Assembly (NCBI RefSeq): GCF_029852145.1
Contig: NC_079975.1
Location: 12,175,264 to 12,239,263, forward strand
Reading direction: 5' to 3'
Length of the DNA: 64,000 bases
DNA from: Microplitis mediator
Lineage: Eukaryota > Arthropoda > Insecta > Hymenoptera > Braconidae
Made by a program: the position numbers and the translations under genes. The notes under the pieces are model-generated. The model saw only the letters and a program-made list of their open reading frames with translations, had not been told where the DNA came from and ran no database searches. Each line of letters opens with the position of its first letter. Position 1 is the stretch's first letter. Positions 1 through 11,900 of the stretch are shown here, one piece after another.

Positions 1-307
1 TATGCATAGCCGCCCACTACTTCTACTTGACACTCGTTACTATTTTTTTATTAAAAATTACTTTAATTATTTCAAATTACAATAAAAGTTCAGCCATAGC
101 TGCCCAGTGCCTTTAAGTGACTCTCGCTACTTATTTTTCAATTAGAAATTACTGTAATTATTCTGAATAATGATAAAAATTCACGCATAGCCGCCCAGCG
201 CCTCTACTCGACACTCACCACTAATTTTTTTAACTTAAAACTACTTAAATTATTCTAAATGAAAATAAAAAATCAGATATAGCCACACAGTGCCTCTGAC
301 TAACCCT

Positions 308-807
308 GGCCAAGATTCAACAGACATTTTATTGACAAGCCTTGGTTTACCAGTCGAAATAACAAATGGTACCTAAAAATCTCTGGCTTCTGTGAATAGC
401 ATAGCAGCCTAGTGGATAAGACGCTTGCCTACCAGCCTTGAAGGACCAGGTTCGAGACCCAGCGAATGCAAAAAAAAATTAGTTTCATCGATCCACCTGA
501 TTTCTCTGTGTGCAAATTTATTTCCATTTGTTACCATCACGCACATTTCTACTAATATGCTTTTTTTCTTATTTATCTTTAATATGCATAGGTGCTTATT
601 TAGCAACAGTCTTGGCACAATACTGGCTCTCGATCTTGGACCAATATTTAGATGCAGTCTTGGCACAACACTGTCACTCAAGCTTAGCTCGGTGTTATCA
701 TTTTGATGCTTAGACAGACTTGGACCAAGCTTGGATTTCAAGCTTTTCCCAGAGTTAATAAGTCTTGTGCCAAGCCTCGGTTAAGCTTGGGCCTATTGTT
801 TCTTCCT
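308..807. mobile_element. Insertion made of CAAGCTTGG-type words with a tRNA-like segment
   Basis: This block interrupts the 91-bp tandem array. Both halves are rich in variants of the self-complementary words CAAGCTTGG, CTTGGACCAAG and CTTGGCACAA, and its outer parts are roughly inverted copies of each other (GGCCAAG... near 308, ...CTTGGGCC near 795). I read it as a MITE-like insertion. Exact ends were not resolved. Confidence 0.5.
397..470 (+). repeat. tRNA-like pol III promoter (SINE head)
   Basis: An A-box-like stretch (AGCCTAGTGGATAAG) is followed at tRNA spacing by a B box, GGTTCGAGACC. The whole aligns with the tRNA-like stretch at 25498-25570 on the minus strand (shared CTTGC(C/T)TACCA, then GGTTCGA), so both look like heads of one SINE family. 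A normal tRNA acceptor stem does not form, so this is not a functional tRNA gene. Confidence 0.55.
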
Positions 808-1335
808 ATAAGGGGCCAGGGCCTCTAACTGACTCTCGCTACTTATTTTTCAATAAACATTACTGTAACTATTCTGAATAAAAATAAAAATTCATGCATA
901 GCCGCCCAGTGTCTTTGCTTGACACTCGCCACTAATTTTTTTATTTAAAATTACTCTAATTATTCTAAATGAAAATAAAAATTCATTTATAGCCACTCAG
1001 TGCCTTCAACTGACTCTCACTACTTATTTTTCAATTAAAAATTACCATAATTATTCCAAATAAAAACAAAAATTCATTCATAGCCGCCCAGGGCCTCTAA
1101 CTGACCCTCCCTACTTATTTTTCAAATAAGAATTACTTTAATTACTTAAAATAAAAAAAACTTTCAGTCATATCCGCCTAGTGCCTTGATACTGATTTTT
1201 TAATCAAAAATTACTCTAATCATTCCTCATGAATAAACTTTACGTCCAGTAACTTTCGCCCTGTGCCTTTGCCTGAGCTCCTTCACTGATTTTTTTATTT
1301 AAAATTACTTCAATTATTCCAATTAAAAATCAAAA

Positions 1336-1771
1336 TTCAGTCGTGACCGATCGAATTTAGTAAATTATCCTGTTTTTCCCGTCGAATTCGGTCAAATCTT
1401 GTGCCTGTAGTAAAAAAAATAAAAATATCCTTACTCACATTCATACGTGCATTATTACCGATACACTCACGCTAGCCCACACTAGTGCACGATCTCACAC
1501 ATTCACCTAGCATCACGTACGTCCGCCGTCCACGGTTGGTCCGTCCCCACTCTCAGTGTACTGCGTGAGAAGCCGGCAGCAGCTATGGTGTCTCTTACTG
1601 CTGTTTCACTCACTTTTTATTCTTCTGTCGCGCGCTCCTGATTGGTCACTGTCATTAATTAATAATTAATTAACTATGCATCTGATTGAAAAATGGCTAA
1701 GGACTTTTCGTCTCAGAATATTTTTCTCTTTCGATCTCTACAATGGGGTGCGCGACTTCTGGGACACCCTG
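1336..1771. other. Unannotated stretch
   Basis: Mixed sequence with a moderately GC-rich centre (about 1480-1640) and no supported ORF. It ends in GGGACACCCTGTA (about 1760-1772), a phrase often seen at insect transposon ends; here it abuts the foldback element. Confidence 0.3.
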
Positions 1772-2969
1772 TATATTCATTAATCTCGAACAAATATATA
1801 TATATATATATATTCATTCTGAATGGATATATTTTTTTGTGTCTCAGTAATATTTATTAGAGTTGATATAATAATATGTTGCTTTAATATTTGGGGTTGT
1901 TGGCACTGTAAAATAATTTAGTTGTCTATTAAATAAATATTTTCTTAACTTAACCAAATGATTTTATTATCTTAGAGAGAGAATTATTAATGTCAACCAA
2001 ATAGAGTCTATATTAAATCATTTATTAAAAATGAGAAAATAGATCATGTCAACGTAATAAAATTAAGTTGTCCTAAATCAATTTTCGTTTAATAGAATTT
2101 AACAAAACCAATTTAATTGCCGAAGAGGAATTTTTTTCGTGTATTAAAACTTCCTGTAGAAAATTTGTGCAGCTGTGAAAAGTGTTATTTGGAGTTTTTT
2201 ATATTTATTAAAATGTAAAAAAAATATTCATGTTATTTTTTTTTAACTGTTGATTATTTCTGATTTTTAAATTTAAAAAAATTTAGAAATAGTATGAGTG
2301 TTTAAACACATGAGTGGAATTATCAAAAAATTTTTATAAATTTGATAAAAAAAAAAAAAAATGTTTTTAATTACTTCTTTAGATTCCACCAGATGATTTA
2401 TTATCTAACATGTTTAAGCCACAATTATATTTATATTTTAATATATGTATAAATAATTACCAGCCGTAACAAGTAATTGAAGTATCAATTATCGTCGGCA
2501 TTATAAATTCGTCTCTTGACACTTAAGCTTCTAGCAACAAATTATTTTGCACACGGCAACGTAATCCGCCAAAAATTTTAATAAATATAAAAAACTCGAA
2601 ATAACACTTTTGACAGCTGCACAAATTTTCTACAGGAAGTTTTAATGCACGAAAAAAATTCCTCTTCGGCAATTAAATTGGTTTTGTTAAATTCTATTAA
2701 ACGAAAATTGATTTAGGACAACTTAATTTTATTACGTTGACATGATCTATTTTCTCATTTTTAATAAATAATTTAATAGACTATATTTGGTTGACATTAA
2801 TAATTCTCTCTCTAAGATAATAAAATCATTTGGTTAAGTTAAGAAAATATTTATTTAATAGACAACTAAATTATTTTACAGTGCCAACAACCCCAAATAT
2901 TAAAGCAACATATTATTATATCAACTCTAATAAATATTACTGAGACACAAAAAAATATATCCATTTAGA

Positions 2970-3068
<99 letters not shown>

Positions 3069-3086
3069 CGAGATTAATGAATATAT
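1772..3086. mobile_element. Foldback (long inverted-repeat) element
   Basis: The segment 1772-2210 reappears inverted at about 2578-3086: TTCATTAATCTCGAACAAA on the left, TTTGTTCGAGATTAATGAA on the right, with near-identical interiors including CAGCTGCACAAATTTTCTAC. The central ~370 bp is not duplicated. No ORF was found, so it is a non-autonomous hairpin-forming element. The (TA)n just inside the arms is about 20 bp on the left and about 90 bp on the right, an expansion after the arms were formed. A stray copy of the inner-arm phrase lies at 3420-3450. Confidence 0.8.
2972..3062. repeat. (TA)n microsatellite
   Basis: About 90 bp of uninterrupted TA dinucleotides inside the right arm of the foldback element. 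Confidence 0.95.
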
Positions 3087-3117
3087 ATTTAATCCTAATG
3101 ATTATTGATTTAATAGT

Positions 3118-3200
3118 TATGATGCTAGGCAGCAGCAGCGGAAGTAGTTCAGTGCTCACCACTAGATCGCGCCCACCTTTTGTAGTGTCCCTGGTAAGAT
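3118..3200 (-). repeat. GC-rich 80-bp repeat with a GCTGCTGCTGCC core
   Basis: Read on the minus strand, this stretch matches 6632-6712 on the plus strand at about 80% identity: ACACTACAA, then CGATCT, GAGCAC, GAACTACT and GCTGCTGCTGCCTAGCA in the same order. It lies just outside the foldback element here and beside an LTR fragment at 6.6 kb. Function unknown. Confidence 0.6.
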
Positions 3201-3598
3201 ACTTATTTCAGAAGTTATAAATTCTGATCTTGAAGCATTTATGGAATGCGTTACTCGCTGAATGTTAGGAGAGAGATGATAATCCATTTTTGATAGTAAT
3301 ACAGGGGTATCTTGTATTACACTATGACATTAATGTTTTCTTGAACAATTTTTGTCAAAGTACAAAGAAAAATACGTGTTAAGGAAATCAATTATTTTTC
3401 TAAAAAACTCTAAATGACTCTTTTGACAGCTGCACAAATTTTCTACTGAGAGTTCTATCAACTCAGAATAACTCTTCTGAAAGAGTCCGAAATCTTGGAA
3501 TTACTCTGACTTTATACGTCAAATTAAAAGTTATTCCGAGTTTATAAGACTTTTTCAAACTTCGAAGAATGCTTGAACAACTTTTTTTTTGATAATTT
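3200..3598. other. Unannotated stretch
   Basis: AT-rich, no supported gene. It includes 'cttttgacagctgcacaaattttctac' homology to the foldback arm at about 3420-3450 and short ACTC(T/C)GA words at 3460-3540. Confidence 0.3.
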
Positions 3599-4075
3599 AA
3601 AATCACCATAAATTTACTGTGGAATCATGGTGAAATCACCACAAATTTACGGTGGAATCATGGTGAAATCACCACAAATTTACGGTGGAATCATGGTGAA
3701 ATCACCATCAATTTACTGTGAAATCACCATTAATTCACTGTAAACTCGCAGTGAAATCACAGTGAAATCACTGTAAAATCATAGTGAAATTACCATAGTT
3801 TACTGTGAAATCATGGTGAAATCACCATAAATTTACTGTAGAATCATGGTGAAATCACCATAAATTTATTGTGAAATCATGGTGAAATCACCATTAATTC
3901 ACTGTAAACTCGCAGTGAAGTCACAGGGAAATCACTACTAAATCACAATGACAAAATGGCACAAAATCACTGTGAATTCACTATGAATTCACCGTAAACA
4001 CACCGTAAACTCACGGTGAAAGTGAATTCACTGTGATTTCACTGTGATTTCACAGTGATTCCAAGTCCGCGAGGG
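3599..4075. repeat. Array of self-complementary TGGTGAAATCACCA words
   Basis: Short words such as TGGTGAAATCACCA, TTTACTGTGAAATCA and CACAGTGAAATCAC recur 20 or more times, in both orientations, through about 470 bp. Many copies are perfect or near-perfect palindromes, so the region can fold into many local hairpins. The array at 61635-62061 has the same design with a closely related word (CACGGTGAATCACCGTG). Confidence 0.7.
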
Positions 4076-4755
4076 ATATAAGTCTATACATGATCAGGTC
4101 TAATTATATATAAGTCTATATATAATTAGATCTGATCAGACATGACTGATGTATATAGGTCCAATATATACGCATATATAATGTGACAATTTTAGTATTA
4201 ATGTTATTAAATTTTTATTTTCTCAACTATCAATCAAACTTAAATCTCCATTAGTTAAAAAATATTCAAAAGTTTCGGAGCCAATTTTTGGAGCCAAAGT
4301 AATCGATAACCTCGATAATAGATTATTCAGACATTTTAGATTAAAACATTAGCGTGAGCATAAAAAAATTAATTTTATTTTTTTAAATAATATGACAAAG
4401 AAAATGTAACGACAGTTTGAACTCTTTTGATTTTATGATTCTAAAGGTTATTATCACAAATTTTTCAATCGATTGAATTTCATACGATTTTGTGGAATTA
4501 TTTAATGTTTCGCAAAATTTTATATCAGATTTTTTAAATTTCACATCACAAAAAAAAATTTAAAAAATTTAATAAAGCTTAATGAAATTTTAAACAATTA
4601 TCATCGAGGCCCACAAATGTTGTTTCTATGAATTTTCATATAAGTTCATAAAGTTTTTTTAAATTTTGTAAAAATCCTTCACGAAAACTTATGAACTCTG
4701 ATTTTTCCGGCACTTCACTCTAAATACATCAATTAAGCACGAGATTTGAACTCCC
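4076..4755. other. Unannotated AT-rich stretch
   Basis: No supported gene. A short run of ATATA(A/G)GTC words lies at 4075-4190. Confidence 0.3.
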
Positions 4756-4828
4756 GTGATGTGGACCAGTGAGCAACGTTCAGGACTACCAGCCAAGAGG
4801 AGCCATGTTCGAACCCAACAGACGCCTA
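4756..4828 (+). repeat. tRNA-like sequence (degenerate SINE head)
   Basis: GACCAGTGAGCAAC is followed by CTACCAGCC and then TGTTCGAACCC, an A-box/B-box order and spacing like the stretch at 397-470. The T-arm is only partly paired, so this is a decayed tRNA-derived sequence. It stands immediately before the TGACGTCA word array. Confidence 0.4.
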
Positions 4829-4929
4829 GGATTTTTCCATAATTTAACTTTATCTAATCTTGTTTCTGAATTCACAATGCGTTCGCGCGGTAATAATCAA
4901 ATCAAAAATTCGGTATCTCATTTTTTTTT

Positions 4930-5165
4930 TTATCCGAATGGATAATTTTGACATCACTCATGTGTCATATTGACGTCATAGAATGTCACACTGACATTAC
5001 ATGTACGTCATGTATACGTCATTAGTTTTACATCAGAATCTTACGTAAAAAAGTGTGAAATAATGAGTCGCACCTGACTCATTCGTGACTTATATCTTAC
5101 GTAAATGATGATATAGCGTAACGTCATTCTGACGTCAAATTTACGTCAATGTGTTTACTGGGCGA
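4930..5165. repeat. Array of TGACGTCA / TACGTCA words
   Basis: About a dozen copies of TGACGTCA, TACGTCA, TGACATCA and TTACGTAA, largely palindromic, occur within about 235 bp. TGACGTCA is also the CRE/ATF core, but the clustering resembles the other word arrays of this window rather than an enhancer. Confidence 0.6.
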
Positions 5166-5999
5166 TCACTACTAAAAAATATTTTCAACTAAAATTTTTA
5201 AAATTAATCAGTTAATAAATAACATAAGCTAGAACACAATGTACCTCAACTTAGGTTACTCCAAAGTAGACATGGCTTAGAAGTAAACAGGACTTATTCA
5301 TTGCAATGACGAGTTATAAAAAGTAAAGGTTTTTAGCGGCTACACAGAAAAAATAGTTAACTTAATTCAAGAAAAATATTATCTTTCGAATTTCCCTTCT
5401 TGACTCAATAAAAATAAAACACTTGATTTAAAAACTTTTTTTTTGTTCGAAACAGTAAATTCTCTTGCTCCAAAAAAATTTATTTTGGTAAAAAGGCTTC
5501 GCCTTGGCTAACAATTGCATGTGATCTGGGACTTGTCTTATTTTACTGGCCTAGGTATGTAATATACTATTTAAAGCAAAATTGAAAATTTCTTGGTTTA
5601 ACAGAAGAAATTCTTGACTGAAGAAAATAAGTCATCCCTTGCCAAAAAATCAACGTTTTGAGCGAAAAAAAAATCTACTTCGGCCAAAAAACTTTTTTAT
5701 GCCCCAAAGAAAAAATTTTCTTACTCCAAAAAACAAAAACCTTGGGTCAAGAAAAAATCTCGTGGCCTAAGAAAAAAATTTTCATGCTCCGAAAAACGAA
5801 TTGCTTAAGTGATAATAAAAGTTGCTGGGGCAAAGACAAATATGTCTAAGTCAAAAATGTATTCTCTCTCCGAAAGGTTGACGTGTTAATTCGATTTTTT
5901 TTTGTCTGGAACAAAATTTTTTTGTTTTTTGATTTCGAGAAAAATTATTCAAGTAAACATTAATATTAAATATTAAAGTCATGATATATCATAGGATAT

Positions 6000-6590
6000 A
6001 TAATAGTACAATTCAGAAGGTAATTGCCGCTCTGTCAAATAACAGAGGAGTACTCGACGGGAGTTTTCTAGACGAGGAATTAAAGAGGGTCCACTCTACC
6101 TGGCGCGGACTACGACACAGGCAAGTGAACAGTTTCACCCACGACGAAAAGGCGACTCCCCACCTGGAGGCTTTCAGCCAAACGGTGGTAGGCAATCACA
6201 ACCGAGTAGGTGGGGGCGAGGTGGATTTTATTCACTCTCCCCTCGGGTAACGCAGAATAGGACCTGCGGGGCGGCACTAGCTACCCGTCAGGAACCGGGG
6301 ACAGAGGGCCGAGAAGGGGAGCTTAGCAACGCGATTTGTACCGACGGCGGTAACGGAGAATTGTAACGCCGTGTATGAGTGGGTTTTTCTTTGTTTTATT
6401 GTAATTGTACTACTGTTATTTTTATTAGAATAAAGAGGTTTTGTAATTTACTTATAGTTTACTTTTGCACAATAATTTACCCTCGTCAGAATCCTGGACT
6501 CCGGCGAGCTTCACTCGAGCCGGGGGTAAGATTTGTTTACAATAAATTAGTTAATTAAAGCACCCGTTACAAATTTTGGCGAACAAAACC
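6000..6590 (+). mobile_element. 5' LTR remnant with primer-binding site (gypsy/Pao type)
   Basis: A GC-richer block contrasts sharply with its AT-rich surroundings. An AATAAA lies near 6429, and the block ends in CCCGTTACA at 6571, directly followed by AATTTTGGCGAAC, which is placed and worded like a tRNA primer-binding site just inside a 5' LTR. Only about 60 bp of internal sequence follows; gag, pol and the 3' LTR are missing. The left border was not resolved. The small ORF at 5981-6250 matches nothing I know. Confidence 0.5.
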
Positions 6591-6631
6591 GTACTGATAT
6601 TTGGAATAAAACAATTCTAGAATATCTTTCT

Positions 6632-6712
6632 TACAAGGAACACTACAAGTAGTAGGCACGATCTCGTAACGAGCACCGAACTACTCCCGCTGCTGCTGCC
6701 TAGCACCGGTGA
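6632..6712 (+). repeat. Second copy of the GCTGCTGCTGCC repeat
   Basis: Inverted counterpart of 3118-3200, about 80% identical. A third, weaker relative (GTCACCGCTAGGCGCAG) occurs near 60497-60515, beside the word block that resembles 5340-7130. Confidence 0.55.
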
Positions 6713-7130
6713 CTTTTCCCTTCTCGATATCCATCTTTTCTCTCGAGAAATTTTTTTTCTCTTAGCTTGAGCAACTTTTGTTATCTTGGTCGGAGAATAC
6801 AAAAATACTTGCGTGAAAAGAATAGTACTTGTTCCGAGAAATTTCATTTTCTTCAACCAAAAAAATGCAATATTGCTACGACTAAATTATGTTTCTCGCT
6901 CAAAAAAAATATTCCTTACTTTAAGAAATATAAAGTCCTGATACAAGTAAAAATTTTTTGATTTAAGCCAAAAATTATGTTGACGTAAGAAAAAATTTTT
7001 GATTCAAGATAAAAATTCGAAGATCATTGTTTTCATGGTGCAAGTAGATTTTGATTTTCCGAATCGATTAAAAAAAATTTCTTGAATCAAAAATATTTTC
7101 CTTAATTCATGTTAACTGTGATTTCTCTAT

Positions 7131-7439
7131 AGGATTATTGATACCAATTTGTAACAAAAAAACTGAATAATTTTTATAACATTTCAAACGTTGTGACGGA
7201 TATAGCTAAATATAAATGACTTCAAATAATTTTGACAAATGTGACGCATCAATAAGTATAGAAAAAGCGCAAACACTTAATTTTTAGGTAATCTGCTGTT
7301 CTAAAATTATCGCCATTGAGAAAACAAGGGTTGCCTAATTCTAATATGTTTTGAAGTTCAAAAAATTAATGAACGCATATAAGTCGTGATAAAAGATTGG
7401 GTCAATAGAAAAATACATGAAAGAAGACGAAATCAGCAA
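7131..7439. other. Unannotated AT-rich stretch
   Basis: No gene or repeat structure recognised. Confidence 0.3.
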
Positions 7440-8110
7440 CTAATTCTATTGTATGGAAAACAAGTATTAATACAACAGGACCATTGATTCTCAGTTATCG
7501 GTCGTTAAAACTATCCGTTATTTTGTTTCTATTTTGGTGCTGGCTTTCTGAATATTTCTAAGTCTATTTATTAACAGCAATAAAATCAACGACTAATTTC
7601 TGCACATAAAGACCTCCTGTTAATATAGCAGGGCCATAAACTTTCCCTTACTGATCGGTAAGACCTACCGATTGTTTGACTTTATTTTGTGGCTGGCTCT
7701 TTGGGTACCACAAAGTGTATTTCTGAGCAGCAACAAAATCAACGATTTTTTTTGCGCTCATAAGAACCGCCTGTTAATATAGCAGGGCCATCAAGTTTTC
7801 CTTGCTGATTGTTGAAACCTACCGATCTTTTGTTTTTATTTTGTTGTTGGCTCTTTGGGTACTACTGAGTCTATTTCTGAGCAGCAACAAAATTGACAAC
7901 TGTTTTTCGCTCATAAAATCCACCTGTTGATATAGCAGAGCCATCAAGTTTTCCTTGCTGATTGTTGAAACCTACCGATCTGTTGTTTTTATTTTGTTGC
8001 TGGCTCTTTGAGTACCACTGAGTCTATTTCTGAGCAACAACAAAACTAATGACTGTCTCTTGTTATTTAAAACCGCGTGTTAAGTTAGCAGGGTCATTAA
8101 TCATTTGCTG
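7440..8110. repeat. ~153-bp tandem repeat, about 4.4 copies
   Basis: The marker phrase TTAATATAGCAGGGCCAT recurs at 7620, 7773, 7927 (variant) and 8080 (variant), a spacing of 153-154 bp, with TTTGGGTACCAC and GAGCAGCAACAAAAT also repeating. The two central copies are most alike. The array fades into AGCAACAAA-rich sequence after 8110. Confidence 0.8.
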
Positions 8111-8871
8111 CTGGTGGTCAAGCTTCGCCGATTTTCAATTTTTTGATGCGTTTTTCGCGGTGTGTTCCAGCAACAAATTAGCAACAAATTATCACGCATC
8201 AGACGTTCCATTCAACACCAATCTGGTGAGTTTACTGCTAGCTTATGTATAAGATAGCATTAACTCGATTTCCGAAGAATCGGTTCGAGCAACAAAATCG
8301 GGTTTGCAGCAACTATTTAGCAACAAATTTTGGTGCCAATTTCGGTCTATTCTGCTGACTATTCATTGCTAGCTTAACAGAGCTAATGCAAACTATAAAG
8401 GAATCACGTACAAAAATCTCGACATGTGGTAGGTAGCGGTTAATGACGCTACTCAATAATCAGTAGCCTTGATATACTAGCTAATTGAAAGCTAGTTGAA
8501 AGCACGATGCAGATTGAGATGTTGAATGCCTCGTTCAGCTGGTGTTACCGCTTGGAGTCGGCGTGGTAGCATAGCTGCATAAAACGAATTTCCCCATTGG
8601 CTTAAAAGCGCGCCAACAGGAAGTAGTTAACAGCCAATTTCTCTGATTAGCTGCCAAGCACGCTGGTATAAGACCAATTTTCTAATTGGTCGATTGGTAG
8701 TGGTTTCTCATGCCGTCTTGACACGGTCATGATCAAGAAATTGTATGTGCCGGGGCCAAATAGCAAGTGACCCGGAACTCTTCTGACTTTGAAGTCAGTA
8801 GCAAGTTCAGTAGATCCTGGACGTAGTGGAATTGCACGAAGCTTTTCAAATTGTTTAAGCTCGTGACTGAG

Positions 8872-8876
<5 letters not shown>
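8111..8876. other. Unannotated stretch with short word repetition
   Basis: No supported gene. Words such as AGCAACAAATT (8168-8325) and CTAATTGAAAGCTAGTTGAAAGC (8480-8503) recur, suggesting degenerate repeat-array origin. Confidence 0.3.

Positions 8877-8910
<34 letters not shown>
8877..8910. repeat. (TA)n microsatellite
   Basis: TA tract that directly abuts the TG end of the LTR at 8911. Confidence 0.95.
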
Positions 8911-8913
<3 letters not shown>

Positions 8914-11900
8914 AACATGAGAAAAAATTCGACATCGACCCAAGGTTTGAAATTATTTAAATAAAATAAATAGTTATCCGGTGAGCCCATTCTGGTGACA
9001 CCTATGAGCAAAAATTTCGACTATGACCAAGCAATCGACTCGACGCATTGATTGTCAGGAGAGATCCGGGATAGACGCCGAACTGATCGGCCACGTTTAT
9101 TTTATTTGAACAATTCGACTCTGAACGATTCTCGATTCCGACGTATGAACGATTTGAATTACGACATGTAAGATCAATCCGAGTTTGATCAACGAACAAT
9201 AATTCGCGACAATTAATTACGACCGAAAATAACCGAGTTCGTGAACAAGTGAACAAGCCGAAGCCTCGGCCTGAAACTGAACAAAGTGTGTAACCGATCT
9301 GATAAAAAAGAAGTGCAGTGCGCACGTAATAATAATTAATTAAATTATTAATTACGCGTAAAAATTCTATGATCGTGCAACTTAACGTGTTACCGAAATA
9401 AAATATTATTTTATTTTTTATTTTATTTCGTTCGAGCAATTCTGAGAATGACGGATTATCCGTGTCTCATTCGCAACTGTAGTCTTGTCACCTCGCCGTG
9501 TAAGAATACTCTGACGTCACTCGTCAAGTATTTCTTTAATACTTCCGCTGTACGTGTGTCTCCAGACAATAAAATTATTTTATTCTAATTTCGTTAACCG
9601 ACTGTGTTTTTTTTTTAGCAATGAACTGATTTGTTTTCCGATTGTAACAATCGATACACATGAATTACTTTTGATCCCAAGTAATTTATAATTTAACTTA
9701 ATTAAATTTTTCTTTTAATTATTTTTATAATTCAAGGTACATCCAACGATTTAAAAATGAGTGTTGGACTTACTTTGAATCAATTAAAAATACTTTGAAA
9801 TGGACAGCAATTATAATATCGAAATAAAATAATATAACGCATGAAGAAAGAGTAAGTGAAATAGAAGTAAAACCCAGCGGATAGACAAGTATCTGTCTTT
9901 CTCTCTCATAAACGCAGCTGCACTGCGATGGCCGGTTTACTCGGTAAAGTCCTCAACGGCAAACTTCACATAGAATTATTTTTGATCTCTTTCTTAATAT
10001 TTCCTACTTAAGCCATAAGTAAATTCTAATGTCTAAATCAAGTTAGCTTAAAAATTCTCCCTTAGATCTAAATTTTATTACCCAAGCACTTAATTTAACA
10101 TCATCTAATACCGATGAATATTACAGTTCCCACGAATTCTATGTTGATTTTATTTACCTGAAAAGTAGAGTAAAGAGCTCCTGTCATTTAAATCAAAATT
10201 TTATTTCTTTCTGTCTCGCTGCTAATGGAATTAAAGAGTGCATATCCACCCGCTAATGAAACTAATGGTTTCCCATGGATTCCGGTAGCCGATAATTTTT
10301 GATGATATAATTTTCAGAGGTCCAAAAATTAAAATAAATGTCACTTAAATTTACGATTTTCTTGTTATTTTCTATCATCTCCATACAGAGATCAGAGGTA
10401 AATTATAAAATGTTTTCTTAAAATTAAATTATCGCTTTTAAAAATATGTACCACTAATGGATTTAAGTAATTAATATTTGGTCGCAAATAAGTTAACCGT
10501 CTGTATCTCTGAGTCCCTTACAAATAGTAAATTTTCTAAGATGACAGGTTTCCGAGAATGAAAGTAAATGTCACTCAAATTTATGATCTAATCCTTTACT
10601 CTCACGCTCTCAATATTTTTAGCCCCACTTTTCTCCGAAAATTTTCGTATATAAACCCCGGAAAAATAATTAAAATCAGTCATTACCGCCGCAACTAAAA
10701 CCCTTGTCGGATCTATCCGCGAGCAAGATTCCAAAATTCGTTCTCGTGACGGTCCACAGCCTCGGCAACCGGACTCCTAGATCGATAAACGGACTTGAAT
10801 ATTAAAATTTAACATCAAAAGTCTTTACTTTTTAATTAGAAACTTTGTCGGATCCATCCGCGAGTAAGACTCACTGAGTCGACTTCAGAATTCGCTCTCG
10901 TGACGCTCCACAACCGGGTTCCTAGATCGATAATCGCAACTCGATTCTTTTACTAAAAATTATAAATTACGCGACTTAAGTTTTATTTTTAAAACCTTTC
11001 CTCGTGAGGTGCTACGCCTAGGCACCTGGACTCCTAGGTTGGATACCTAAAATAAAATCATTTGAGTTCGCATTAAAATTAATTAAACCCCTTCACGTGA
11101 CGTCCAAATCGGAGTCCTTGTTCAGGAATAGTTAATTCCGCTAATAAAAACCTAAAAATCATAGCAAATTCACTCGAAGGCAAAGCCGGCCTTTCGGTTT
11201 AGCGTGCAGTGCGTTCGTTTGAATAGATTCAACCTGTGAATCTCAATAAAACTGTCAAAAACATTGTAAATTCCTGTGTGCACAAATTCAAATCGGTGAA
11301 TTTGGAGTGAGTGTGTATGCAAGTATATCAACCCTTCTGGGTAAGTCTAAAATTATAATATTTACATGTAAGATTTAACTTGTCAATATACAACACATGT
11401 TTTTCTTTTCATACATTCGTCTTTTCATTTACTGTCCTATTTCTCCAGCATTCAAGTGCTAGTAAATTAAGTCATAGTAATCCTAAGTAAGACGGAGAAA
11501 GAACACGGTCTTCTCGAGGGCCCATATTCACCGACCCAATATCCCTCTCGCTCAAAAATCCTGGACCTACCCTAACGCCACGCAGGTCATTGAACGGGAC
11601 GGTCTATAGTACATCCGCTCGGTACGAATAGACAAATAAGTTATAAAATGATAAGAAATTAAAACATTCTTATATCAGCCACGTGACGCCAATTCCTTGG
11701 TTGGATGACAGAATATAATAATTTCATATTATAATTATAATTTAATGATCGGTACCCAATCATCCATAAGTTCTCACACTAACCACGTGACGGTTCAATC
11801 GAACTTCTTGGCTGAGCTATAGAACAGGGTTATTCGGTATTCTGATATTAAATAATAAATAAAATAACCCTTTCGCCCGTCGCCTTCACTCACTCCGATC

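Larger units (their letters stand above)
1..1335. repeat. Degenerate ~91-bp tandem repeat (split by an insertion)
   Basis: The phrase 'agccgcccagtgcct' followed by 'gacactcgc' and an AT-rich stretch recurs at about 2, 92, 183, 274, then 898, 989, 1080 and 1171, a spacing of about 91 bp. Units differ by roughly 10-25%. The array is interrupted between about 308 and 807 by unrelated sequence. It probably continues beyond the left edge. No coding potential was seen. Confidence 0.75.
5340..7130. mobile_element. TACACAGAAAAA-ended element filled with CTTGA(A/G)TCAAG words
   Basis: The left end (CTACACAGAAAAAATAGTTAAC) and the right end (GTTAACTGTGATTTCTCTATAG, 7110-7131) are imperfect inverted repeats. 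Between them, about 5360-5955 and 6720-7110 consist of short units such as CTTGGCTTAAGAAAAAATTTT in varying orientation. The middle (about 5960-6720) is a later insertion that includes an LTR fragment. The same words form the block at 59690-60300. ORFs across it are by-products of the repeats. Confidence 0.55.

Noticed and set aside
2965..3162. YIYIYI-type ORFs here and at 8647, 12179, 53938 and 58687
   Set aside because: They are translations of TA tracts.
4930..5165. CRE/ATF enhancer cluster
   Set aside because: TGACGTCA is the motif, but the region has the same self-complementary word layout as ten other loci with unrelated words, so a repeat explanation is simpler.
5981..6250. 89-residue ORF in the GC-rich block
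   Set aside because: It lies within an LTR remnant next to a primer-binding site and resembles no gag or other protein.
9002..9439. 145-residue minus-strand ORF
   Set aside because: It is in solo LTR family A; the second LTR copy does not preserve it intact.
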